Shown here: piece after piece, positions 15,297-27,200 of the stretch
How the letters are laid out: each line of letters starts with the position of its first letter
How positions within the stretch are numbered: the first letter of the stretch is position 1
Assembly (NCBI GenBank): GCA_030141605.1
Contig: JAQGDQ010000064.1
Location: forward strand, 1 to 62,000
DNA: 62,000 nucleotides
Direction: 5' to 3'
DNA from: Tubiluchus corallicola
Taxonomy: Eukaryota > Priapulida > Priapulimorpha > Priapulimorphida > Tubiluchidae
Notes under the pieces: model-generated
Told to the model about the DNA's origin: nothing
The model's database searches: none
The model's input: only the letters and a program-made list of their open reading frames with translations
Translations under genes and position numbers: made by a program

Positions 15297-18200
15297 CCCC
15301 GGGCCTAGTGTGCTACCCTACGTACTGTGAGACTTTTGGTTTTGCTGCATGCACAAAACAAAAACAGTTAATCAGGAACATTTTATTATACTGCCTACTA
15401 CGTTTTAAACGTTAATGATGGCAATAATAGGTAATGGTCATATGATAAGCAGGAGTTGCTATATAAGGCGGGTACAGCAACAATAGTGCCTATGTATGTC
15501 CTCTAGTCTTCCTAGCAATAAACTTCAATAAAGTCCTGAATAAGAGTTAAACTGCTCTGTAGTGACTTGTCCAGGTGGAGGTGTTTTCAAAAGCCACACT
15601 GTCTTGTAGAGTACTTTTCCTCTTTCGAAAGAACTGCAGAACTCTCGCCGACATCTATCAAGTTCTGTGCAAGTTTTTATATCTATTTATTACGCAATAT
15701 TTATTTAAAACAAAAATATTTGAAAAAATATTTACAAGAAAGTATGAAATGTGAAAGCAGGATAAAACGTATATACAGCACAGAATAAAATTTTACAGAT
15801 AAAAGAGCTAATTAAAAGATTACGTGTAAAATTACAAAGAGCCAAGGCTACTTACATGCGCCTGTTAAAAGATAAATGATTATTGAGATCTAGACCTTTT
15901 AAACGTTTTTTAAAAAGTCTGTTACTCTGAGTACAAACCAAGGGGACACCGCCGATAGACTCTGGATGTTCATTCCAGATTTTAATTATTCTGTTAGAGT
16001 AAGTTTTTAAAACAGTCAAGTCGGCAGTGAATATAATGTTCGGAGCTCGGACAAAATTTTGAAAAACATTTGGTGGATAAGTTTGTGAAAACGCCTAGTA
16101 CATGAAACTGTGGGGTCTCCCAGGAAATCCAAGCCTGTAACACCCACCATCGAGCAGTCTATCTAACCCTTGCTGGCTGGATTCTCCATTTGAGAATAAG
16201 TTTTGCCCAAAAGCTTGCAAAATGCTCAAAAATGACGTGAGGGCACCAGAACTATTCCTTTCATATGAGTCCTCCAAAAAGGCAAAACACTTTTGATCCT
16301 CCTCTGTGGATCAGATGTGCGCATACATAAAATTATTATTAGTTTTATTTATTTTTTGTTTGATTATACCAGGTATGATTGCTTAGTACCAAGACACTCA
16401 ACTTCTCGTGGTTAGGACGAAAGAGAATTTTCCATTTCGATTGTCTTTCTTGCATGCGGTCTTTCAAATTAAAAGTGATTGATTGCGGTTAGAGCAGACT
16501 TCAACTTTCCTCCATGGCATTCTTTCAGATTCGCAATCCAATTTTGCTTCTTTGAATGCTTAACTAGTTTAAGATTGCTCTTCCATCTTTCTTGAATATC
16601 AGTTATGAATTTTTGCTTAATGAAAAAATCGATGAGCATTCTTTGAAGTTTCTGCTTGGAATGTCTCCCCCGGAATCGTAATGGCCTTTAATTAGCTCTT
16701 TCCAAGACATTATGCTTATTCTGCCATGTTTGATTATTCATGAATCGATTAGTGACTGTAAGACGACAAACAAAATCACTTAATGATAATGAAACAGTGC
16801 AAGTAGGAAATACATCAGAGTGCGCTGGTGTAACTGGTATAAGCAAGCGTAATTGTCACCCTTTGCGTATTCCGGTGGCATATAATATTTTTCTTTTGGC
16901 ATATAATTAGAGAACATGTAAAATTTATCCAAAGTTAAAGGCCTGTATAACCCCAACAGACATTGAAGTGTTTTTAATTCATTATTATTATTACATAAAA
17001 AATTCATAGTTATTATTAAAACAAAATAAACTTATAAAATAAATAACTTACCTTTTTCTGGCGAATTTTGAGCGCATGCCATGTTTCGCGTCTTTGGCGC
17101 TAGTTAGCGAGAATGACGTACGTAGTGCAGAAAGCGTCTTTGGTTATCGATGTTTGTTTACCGATCTTTGGTGATCTCATGACTACAATCATAACGTCAT
17201 TCGACTCGTGTAGCGAAAAATGACGCCTCTTCAAATTTAATTCCACTAAAACGAAGCGATAAAATATCAAAAGAAACGAGTTTTACAATAAGTTCATAAT
17301 AAAATAAATTTAATATTCGTAATAATGAGAGTATGATTTTAGGTTGTAAAAGCTTATATTGTAGTGAGGGTTTAGTTTGACTTTAATGAGGCTGAAATTA
17401 TCAAGGGTTAGCCATTTAGTAAAAAGATAGCTGGAACATCATGTATGCTTCTATATATGCTTTTGTTTCTCGAGTGGTACTCGTGTGTGTTCAGTAAATG
17501 CACCAGTTGACTATTTCTAACAGGATGCGCAATAACAATATGGTAAGGCGCCAGTTTGGACTGAGTTATTCAGTCTCTCTGCCCACAATCTCTTTTAATA
17601 CTAAATCCTGACCAAGTTTATGTACGCGGCGGCCTTTGTTCATATTGTCTGCAGATTTTGAGTAAAAGTTTCAATAATGACGAGAACCTTTTATCGTGTC
17701 AGCCTTAAAGTTGAGATGAGCGTTGGTTAAGTAGCCACATTGCGCCTTATACATCTAGTAGTAAATCAACAATATCCCGATAATAGCATTTGATTGGGAA
17801 GAGCCACTGTGTCACTATTTACGCAGATTCCTATTCAATAAATTTCAAAAATATGGCCAGAAACATCTATTCGATAACAATTTAATGATGCTTTAGAACA
17901 GCTAAGCAATGTAAAAATAGGCTTCTGAAAAATCTCTTCTCTCCCTCTCCCTCTCTTTTTCTCTCTTTCACACTCTTTCCCCTTTCTCTTACTCTGCTCT
18001 TTTAGTCTTACTTCTTGTCTTCCCCCTGTCTCTTTCTCTGTCTCCATCTCTCCCTCTCTGTTAATTAATAATATCTTCACTCATTATAGCGTCATTTTGG
18101 CACTCTAGCCACAAATTGTTTTAATTACTGGTTATCCCTTTTTGCTAATTACCGCCTGTTACCATGGGAATCGCGCATCTCCTGATAAAGTCAGTTGCCT

Positions 18201-21200
18201 GATAACGCCCATATATAAGGATTTCTTAATTATTAACCTCTTTGAAGTTATTTTATACGTAAAAAGCAAAGTTTTATTATATGGATGAAGTGGGTGTTCA
18301 TAAAATAGCTGACCGGTAGAAATTTGAAGATGTACTCTCAGCTTTAAACTTTTCTTATAGTTCTTATAGTGTTATTTTTGAGTAATTTTTCTTAATCGTC
18401 TCCTAGAAATGACATTACTATTTTGGGAAACTAGATCCAATTTTAAAATTTAGCGCAAAGTAGTCTACCTTATAAAATATTGAAATGGAGCTTAAGCTGC
18501 ATCTCGGAAACATGTTCCCAAGAAACAAGTGCTGTAAGCCCGAAACTCTCAGTTCAGAGGTGTTCAGTTGTGACGTAGTGCATGCGTTCGAGAGCTCAGG
18601 TATGAGTACGCGGTTAACTTGGAACTTGAATTTTAAACTTAAAAAATTTGCCGAGTTTTTGTATCGCACTGAATGTTGCGCCTATTATTTAATTATGGGA
18701 AACGCTTTAGCATTATACGTTAGGGTTAGGATATGCAAAATCGTCCAATTTTCTTTTAACCATCGTAGAGAGAAAAACGTTTCCAACAGTAGCTCTTACA
18801 CTTTCGATTGAGTCGTATTCTTAACCGCGATCCGGGAATGCATCGTTGATTTTTTACGCCTGTGAATGAAGCTTGTACTTGACTATATTTCCGCGGGAAC
18901 GCGCGAAACGATGCAACGCAATCACGCGCTTTCTATCTAATTACCAGGCAACTTGTACAATTGCACCAGTTGTGTTCTGACATCCTTGAATTTGATCAAG
19001 TTTCTTGGCACAAAAAGTTAGATTTTTTGCGGGCGTCGGGAATGCTTTGATGTGTCCCGAAGTGTTTCAATTGGTTGCGAAACGTGGCTTCTTCGTCTGT
19101 TTGAATCTTTGTGAAAGGCTAAAGCTGAGCTTACTCGAATGGTAGTTTAGGCTTTCGGTTACATCACTCATGTGTAACAAGTACATACGCCTGCTGGCTT
19201 CATTACGCTGGTTACATATTTTACATAGAAAGAAGAGAGCTTATTATTGTAAGATTTTGAGGCGGTGTAGGAAACTCGAGTGGGCTTGAAAAAATATTTG
19301 CCATTCGTGTGTGTAAGCGACAAGGCAACCAGGCTGTAAATAATTGAAAAAATTTCTTTCAATGCGTGTATCGTAAATATTGTAAATGACATTGAAATTT
19401 TGTTAAGTTAGATTACGAACTAAAATTGTTATTTATAGTATAGACTGTGAATAGTGTACGACTGTATGTTTGATATGTATGATCTCAAGGTCATCTGAAA
19501 GAGCGTCTTGGTGAAAATTTCCTAGCGCTAATAAGCCCTTGTTGATTTATTTTGCCTCTTCGGAAATTTTGCATGCATGTTTTATTGTGTTTTCGTGTTT
19601 GCTATACGCTTGTTGCCCAGTATGTATGTAGTTGATTTGATGCTGTTGTGACTTATAATCTATGAGTTATCGCTTACAGTGAACTTTAAGCAGCTTAATT
19701 CGCCAGGCATTTTGACTTTTATAGTAGCAGTTTATTGCTTGATTTTTAAACTTTATTATAATTACCTGTTTGGAAATTTGGTTTTTTATTTACTGGCCAT
19801 CGCAAAATCCTCAGTACCATACGAAGAGTCACCCGATATCACCTCCAAAACTTCATATATCAATTACCACTAATTTCCAAAAAACTAAAATCAGTTGACG
19901 CCAGTATATATTGTACATAATAAATCATCACAACTGATTTACGTACAGCACAAAAATAAATGTGAATTAGCGAACTTTTTTGTCGTGTTACTGTGAGCTA
20001 AAAACTTGTGGCCTGAACTTTCTTTGTTGTCAACTTTCCGGATAGCCACTAGACGGCTTGACTCAATGCAGGTTCTGGAGGGACTGCGAAATCTGACCTT
20101 AGCTCTGTATTTGTTCAGCTTCAGTTTCATATATATTCATTCAGTTAATTTTCTGATGTATCATTGCGTTTCTGTAAAATCTGACTGATAAGTACCAGTT
20201 TTATTTTTGTACAAGAATGAAAACTATGATTGCGTTCTTTGACGCATGCCGGTCCCTAAACTTCCGTTCCTTCTATTATTACAATTACGAAGAACTGTGG
20301 AAAGCCATACTGCCATAGAACTTTTTTGACTCGATATTATCTGCAGTATTTTTATAGTTATTATGTAATTTTTTCATAGCTCTGAGTCGGCACGTAGACA
20401 TCGATCAGTTAATTTAAAACTTTGGCTTCATGTAGGCATTTTTGCCCAAAATTCATTAAAGCATTTGCTGTAATCATGTAAAAATTTCTGTAGCTGCTGT
20501 TACCATGACTACCAGGCGGATGAATGCGAGTAAAGGTCACCTGTATAGGAATTAAGAACGGTGAACGGGTCAATTGTGGCTTAATTCCAATTAGCGGCAG
20601 CTGTAATGTCTTGATTAACTTAGCTCCAAGCTCTGCTGCATGCAGTCCAGAAAAAATAGACATTAAATTGTTTTATATACTGCTTTTCAGCGTACATAGG
20701 GTTTCTGCTTAACTAAAATTATAATTTTAGTTGATTGAAATTCTTATTTTGGTTGTTGGCTTCTGGTTGCTCGGTAATCGAACGAAATGCGTGCTACATA
20801 AAACCAGAGAAAATGGTTTCATTTCGCTCAATTTTTCTTTTTTTGGCTAGACCTTTGGCTTCATTTATTTGAAAGCATGTAGAAAGTTTACGTGATTGCG
20901 GCGCAACGTGCTAAAGATTGGCTTCATTATTGACGTTGGCTTAATTTGAGTTTAACGTTGCTGAAGTGGTGCGCAAAGCATAATTGTGCTCTCCCGTAGC
21001 CGCAACACGCAAAACCTCTCCTTGCTAATCTGGCTCTATTGTTCTGCAAATAGAAGTCATTCATGTGTGTAGCGCTTTGCTCCCGCACCTACATGTGCTT
21101 TATTTAAAAACCATGGCAAAATCAGCAAGCTGAGTGCAAACCAACTGGACTGCATCAAGGTGTGCATGCTGCTCATGTTGACAAAGTTATTCGTATAATC

Positions 21201-24200
21201 TGTCGTGTGGCTGCGTTGAAAAAATACCGTTTATTTTATAATATGCTTAAGTTCATTGCGATAGCCAATGACCATGTAAAAACGCAATCCAGTACAGATC
21301 AGCAAACAAATCAAATTAGAAACAAATATTGTTATATAACCCAATACACTCATTTTTTGGTAACAGATCAGCAAACAAATCAAATTAGAAACAAATATTG
21401 TTATATAACCCAATACACTCATTCTTTGGTAAATTTTCATGTAAAAGAAAACAAGTTGCAGCACAAGTTGTTTTTTCATTTACTTAATAATTACTGTGCG
21501 TACGGCGTTATATGCGCGTAACGTTATAAAACAGAGTAATTTTATGGCTAATAATTCAACCTTTATTTTTTATAATTAATTCAATTTGCAAACTATTAAT
21601 TACGTAAGCAAGCTTAAACTACTGTAGTAATTTTGATAATAATTTAAATTTATTCCGTAATCCATATATAAAACATACATTACAGTCGGAGATAGTTAAA
21701 ATTAGTTAGACGAGTAAAAGGAATAAAAAGAATGAGGTAATATACAATATAATATATGCAACAGATTATGTACAAGATACACATTTAGTTATCTTAACAC
21801 GTATCGTCATAACGAATAAGTCACTCTGTGATGAAGAATTCATGCTAAGCAAACTAGCTGTTTTTCCTGACAGCTTTTATTAAGTAGAAATAGTGTTTTA
21901 CGTTGTTGGAAAATAGCGATTGCACGTGAATGACGATTTTTACACTGAGATACATGCATTACTCCTTCTGAAAGACATGGATTAGGAGATCAACTTAAAA
22001 CACTTTCATATCGCGGCTTCTGATTATTTCTGTGAAAGTTCATGGCACTGTCACGTAGTGTTCAAGGAAGTGTATAGAGGAGACAACTGTCAGCAAATAC
22101 AACCGCATTGATTGCAAACTCGCTAATCAATTCATTGCTATTGACGTCTGAGTTTTAGTGCAGCTTTTTAATCATCGTCCTCCTCGTTCCTTTCTAAACG
22201 CCCTCGGCTGTCTGCTGACATAATTGTTAACTAACTTGCTAGGATCAGCAGGATTTCAGGATTTGCAAGATCACTGTATTGTTGTTATTGTTGTTGTGGA
22301 GGTGTTCTTCATCTTGCTGCAAGTGGAAAACACAGCGAACATTTCTTCCATGAAAGTTTGTTCACAGTAAGTGGACACGTATCTGCAATAGAAGAGGCGT
22401 ATGAAACTCTTTTGGAGGCAGGGGGGATTTGGCAGATTCTCTACTCTAGCTAAGACACAGCTGCCAGTTCAGTGTCTCAGCATTCATAGGGAAGCAGATT
22501 CCGGTCCCGCCACAAGTGTCAGCAATTCACATCAGGCCTTGCCTGACCATGACAATTTCTAGTTTGCAGTGTGCCAACATATATATAAAAAAATTAATAG
22601 GCATCCATTTCTACTGGTTACTATTGACATCCTATACAATGTATAGCAGCATGTTTTTCAATGAAAGCGCGTGGGTGTGTTGCTGAAGCCACATTTTGTA
22701 GTACCATGAAGGAAGAAACAATTATATTCGTATCAGAAACCAGTCATTCGTGTCTGTAAGTCTTCGGATTCACTAGCCGTGCGGATAGTAATTGTAATCA
22801 GTTATTTGCGCAGATACGAAGGCGTCTCTGATGTCAGAGCTTTGGATATTACGACGTCTATTTCCTCTCGTTTCGTCATATTAGTGTGCTCAAACCAGCA
22901 ATAGATTGTGGTTGATAGTAGAAGAAAGAACGGTTGCATAATCCAAGAAACCGTTACTATTATAGTCCTATTGCTAACTCGGGCCATTCTTAGTTTTAGC
23001 AGATCTTTATCTTGCTCGCAGTCAATTGTGTAGCTTCTTAAGTTGATTGTCATTGGGATTTGACTAAGCAAAGTGGTCGCAGGATTACGTTGGCGATGTT
23101 GATTGATTGATTGACCGGCAGTGCCCATTTGTGGATTATTAACGCTCGGTCGATTTCTGCTTTCGTATCAATGCCCAGCATTATGGAATAAACTGCCTTT
23201 ACGTGTAAAGCTGAGAAATTGTGTGCAAAATAGCCCCAAATTAAGAATGTATTCATAATCATTTCAAATCCGCACAAAGTTTCTTATTTGTTAGAAAACT
23301 GTGGTGAATGTAATATAGTGATTTAAAGTTTTTTATATTGTCGTTTCCATTGATATTACCAGATTCATACTTACTGTATGGCACTCTTAAAAATGACGTT
23401 ACCGTTTTGCGGTACTGTTGGCGCTTTGGGGATGTTCATCTTCTGAGGTACACCAAATTCACCATCCAGTTTCAAGACTATCACATTATGTCGATTTGTG
23501 CCTGAAATATAAATGTTAAAAATCATATTACTGATGAGGTAATTATTGGCCGTACTGCCTTTTGGAGGCATTTACGTTGCCCTAAAAGCCCGACGAGTCG
23601 CTTTCCAAAATCCCCACTCATTCAATGTTGTGCTCAGAATTGAAGTGGACACAACTGTGACTTTGCAATCTTAAGTTTGGGTGATAGATTCAATAAAAAA
23701 GGACACTAACCAACAAGTTGCTACATATAAACATATAGGTGTATTGGAATTGAATAAGTGCATTGGAATACGTGTATAATGTTGAATAAACACGTCTTGG
23801 AATTGAATAAGTGTAGCAGTGTTGGGTAATATTTCCATTTTTTATTCCAGGCTTTGGATTTGTCACTTTTGAAGACGAGGATGTTGTGGATAAAGTTTGC
23901 GAAATTCACTTTCATGAGATAAACAATAAGATGGTAACCAACAAATCTTGTTTTTCCTAGTTTTTTTTTTGCAATAATGGCAAACGTTTCACTTGGGTAC
24001 TCAGAGTTTCTGTATTTATGCATCTAGATCTTCAGTGGTATAGGTGCATTAAGCCTGGAGCAACTCTAGTTTGTGCAGGGAGGCCAGGGTGGCCATACAG
24101 GGGGATATTTGTATAGGTTGCATGGCTTCCGATGTGGTCTTATTTACCATACACACATTTGTATGAGCCGAGTGCACATACCAAGTGCCTTGACTTTTGA

Positions 24201-27200
24201 TATAGTTGCCTTTTAAAATAATTCCACGTAATTAGTTTCTAAGCTTGTACATCCACAGATTCATAGAACAATCAGCATTATTCAACCCTAAAACAATTAA
24301 TGGTCATCAGCCAGCTGTATAATGAATATAATGTTATTTTATTCAGCTGTTCACTTGCTGGATGTCGATTTGCTTTTCCAGTGTTGTAGTTATGCACCCG
24401 TAGACCCTGTGGTTGCAGGGGATGGGGCGTAGATCAGAGTGAAGAAGAGCCATCAAGTGTGCGAAGTAATGCATAATTGTTTGCCAATAGAAAATCGCAT
24501 CAAAAAGCTTAACTTTCTAAGCAAGTTATGACACTTTAACTACTGTAGTGCCTCACTAGGCACTGCTAGCGTCTCACTGATCATTTTGCATGGGCCCTAA
24601 ACATACAGTTACAGTAGCAACTAATCCTTCATAAAGTTGCATTTTTGGTGCAATTTCTAGTGTTACAAGCGTTATTTTATATCATTTATAGCACTAGTGG
24701 TAAAACTCTGCTGAATAATGTGTAAAATTTATCACTTGCCTGAATTGTAAAGTGTTGTCATTTATTGTGGTCAAGCTAATTTGGAGTATTTTGTCTTAGC
24801 TGCATCAGTTAAAATTAATTTCTTTGGTTTGGTATAAATAAATCGCTTTCTTGATAATGTTATTGGTTGATTTGTTCAATTTCACCCAATGATGATTAGC
24901 ATCTCCCTTCATCAGGAACTCCTCAGCTTCTCCTCTCTTGCACTAATGAACAGTAATGAAATGCAAATGCAGAGTAATCAGGCTAGCATCCATTTCATTA
25001 GAAATTCTTGTTCCATTCTTGTCACTCTGCGTGTGCAGATGCATGGATGAAATGCGTAAATAGAAGTATTGGGAGAGAGGAGGGGGTATGGAGAGAAAGA
25101 GATGGAAGAAGGAAGCAAGAGAGGAAGAATGATAAGGAGAAGAAGCAAAAGAGAGGGAAAGCAGTGTAAGAGGGTAATGACAGAAAATAGAGAGAAACTG
25201 GAAACAAAAAGTGAGAAAGTAAGAGACAAGTTAGAAAGTTGAAGCGTGCATTTCTTGATATCTTACAGAAAAGTGCAGAGGCTTATAAAATCAACTCCCA
25301 CTGTATTCAGATATAGTGTTGTATCACATGTGGTGTTTAGGTGACTTTGACTAGTTGTGTGCTACTAGGGTGAGATCTCAGTGTCGGTGATCGTGATCGT
25401 GAGTGTCTAGTTAAACTTTGGTTTTATTTTTGGGAATTATTGTTTTTTGCTTAATTGCACATAAATCATTGCATGAAATTGGCTTCTAAATTGATGTGCC
25501 CGTCTCATTTTTATTTGCCAACATTTTGGCAGTTAGATTATCTCGATAATTTTGTTTTTTAATGACTATTTTTCTAACATGGCACGTGTTGTATTTGTAG
25601 AAATTGTTTATAAGCAGCTAAATAACATACTCGCTGATGATTAAGTTATGTTATTTATTTTTATTTTTATTTTTATTACTGCCTATACAAAATCTTATAA
25701 CCTAACAACAAATGTAGCATAGAATTCGACTGATTATAGTTTTCTCTTTTGGTAATAGGTGGAGTGCAAAGCAGCCCAGCCGAAGGAGGTTATGATGTCC
25801 CAAAACTTGGCTAAGGATATGACTGCGCTGGGCTCACTGGGTAGGGCCTGTTTTCTATCCTGCTTTTGCCTGTACATTTTTGTGTAATTCACTTTTTTAC
25901 CACCAGGTTGAATGCAAGAAGGCGCAACCAAAGGAGGTTATGTTGCCGCAGACACTGGCTAAAGGTGTAACGGCACTTGGTACGCCATATTTTTTAACAT
26001 CGGTAGTAGCTGAGCTGTTGCTTTGTGGATGTTAGGTTTCTCGTATAACCATCGTCAACGACTGTAGTTTTCACTGTAAAAATGAGATTAGATTTTACTC
26101 GTTTACACAGCACTAAATTTAGATTTTACAACATGTAACATTTTACTCCATTAATTCTTCTATAGCCCAGTCATGTTACCTATTTAAAATTTCTACAATA
26201 ATAATATACCAGTGTTACTTGTAATTTTATAGCATGTCTGATAATATGAAACACCTATAGGTGAATACTGTTCATTACGCAAAGCAAAAGGACTTTTGTG
26301 CACTTTTGTTCACACTAAAATGTTACATGAGTCTACGAAGCCTGAATTACATAATCTGTGCATGCTTTTTTTTAGTTGGGATTCAAAAACTTCTATAGAC
26401 ATTTTTGGTACAAAACTTTAGTACTGTAACCTTGCTTTTATTTTGCTATAGTGTATAGCCTATGAACCATTTTTAAGCCCCCACATTGTTTTATGTAGCA
26501 CTAATAAATGCAGACTGTAACAAATTTATGTATGTATTATAATCAGTGAAAGCCATCATTTTTTGTTTTTTTTATGTAACTGATATTTTTGGGTTCTCAT
26601 CTAATGAAATTATTATTTGTGGAATGTGCATTGTCCAGTTTGACTATGTATAACAGAATATAATGTAGTAGAGTATAAATGTGTAGGCTGGTACACACGT
26701 TTACAATAAATCAGATGCATTACATACGTTTGTTTTGGTAAGTGTAGTAAATTTGTATACTAATAACTTGTTCAGTTGTCATAATTTTTCAAAATAATTA
26801 GCTGCATAAATTGCACTGGTTATTATTAGGTTTAAATCTCTTTATATAATTACCATCATTTGATAATTCACTGTTTTAATTAGAAATTACATTTTAACAA
26901 TTTAAATTGTGGCAACTTTCATTTATTTGCGAGGGACAGAAATCTATAGGCTGTTTCATAAATTTTTTCCACATTTTTGTATTGGCTTCACTGTGATATG
27001 TCGTATTTTCTTTTGCAGTGTTTAGATGTATAGAATCGGGAAAGTCTTAACTTATTTAGTCTAGAAGCCAGTAAACTTTTGCGTAGTATCACTGAGTAAT
27101 AGCTTTTAGCTTTACTTATTATTTTCTAAAGTATTAATTTAAAATTTAGTTTGCAGAGTTTTGTTAAAATTTTGTTAAAATACTTGAAATAATTTTAAGT

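Larger units (their letters stand above)
7600..23850 (+). other. 16.3-kb intron of msi inside the RRM2 coding region
   Basis: The donor gtaaga at 7600 and the acceptor tttattccag ending at 23850 join codon phase 1, completing GGC in RNP1 (G|FGFVTF). The intron carries tandem duplications (8697-9140, 10993-11170, 21294-21431), LINE fragments (12600-12874, 15880-16060), candidate LINE tails (about 10590-10797 and 15000-15220), tRNA-like boxes near 13430 and 13710, a CT-rich tract (17938-18060) and a CpG-containing patch (about 18830-19100). A minus-strand exon-like segment at 23375-23501 is treated as a finding. No other gene was recognised. Confidence 0.8.

Noticed and set aside
15133-15415. 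Open frames rich in Tyr/Ile or Thr/Ala repeats
   Set aside because: They are translations of the TAC/TGC and AT microsatellites and have no coding meaning.
17835-18080. Minus-strand Lys/Glu/Arg-rich frame
   Set aside because: It is read from the CT-rich tract; the composition alone creates the charged peptide.
21162-21521. 119-codon plus-strand frame with an internal repeat
   Set aside because: The repeat is the 69-bp DNA duplication; the frame lacks splice or family support.
23721-24023. 100-codon minus-strand frame
   Set aside because: It lies across the msi RNP1 exon and is its shadow; no family resemblance.
24978-25229. Minus-strand Leu/Ser-rich, signal-peptide-like frames
   Set aside because: They are read from the GA-rich tract; the hydrophobicity is a product of low complexity.
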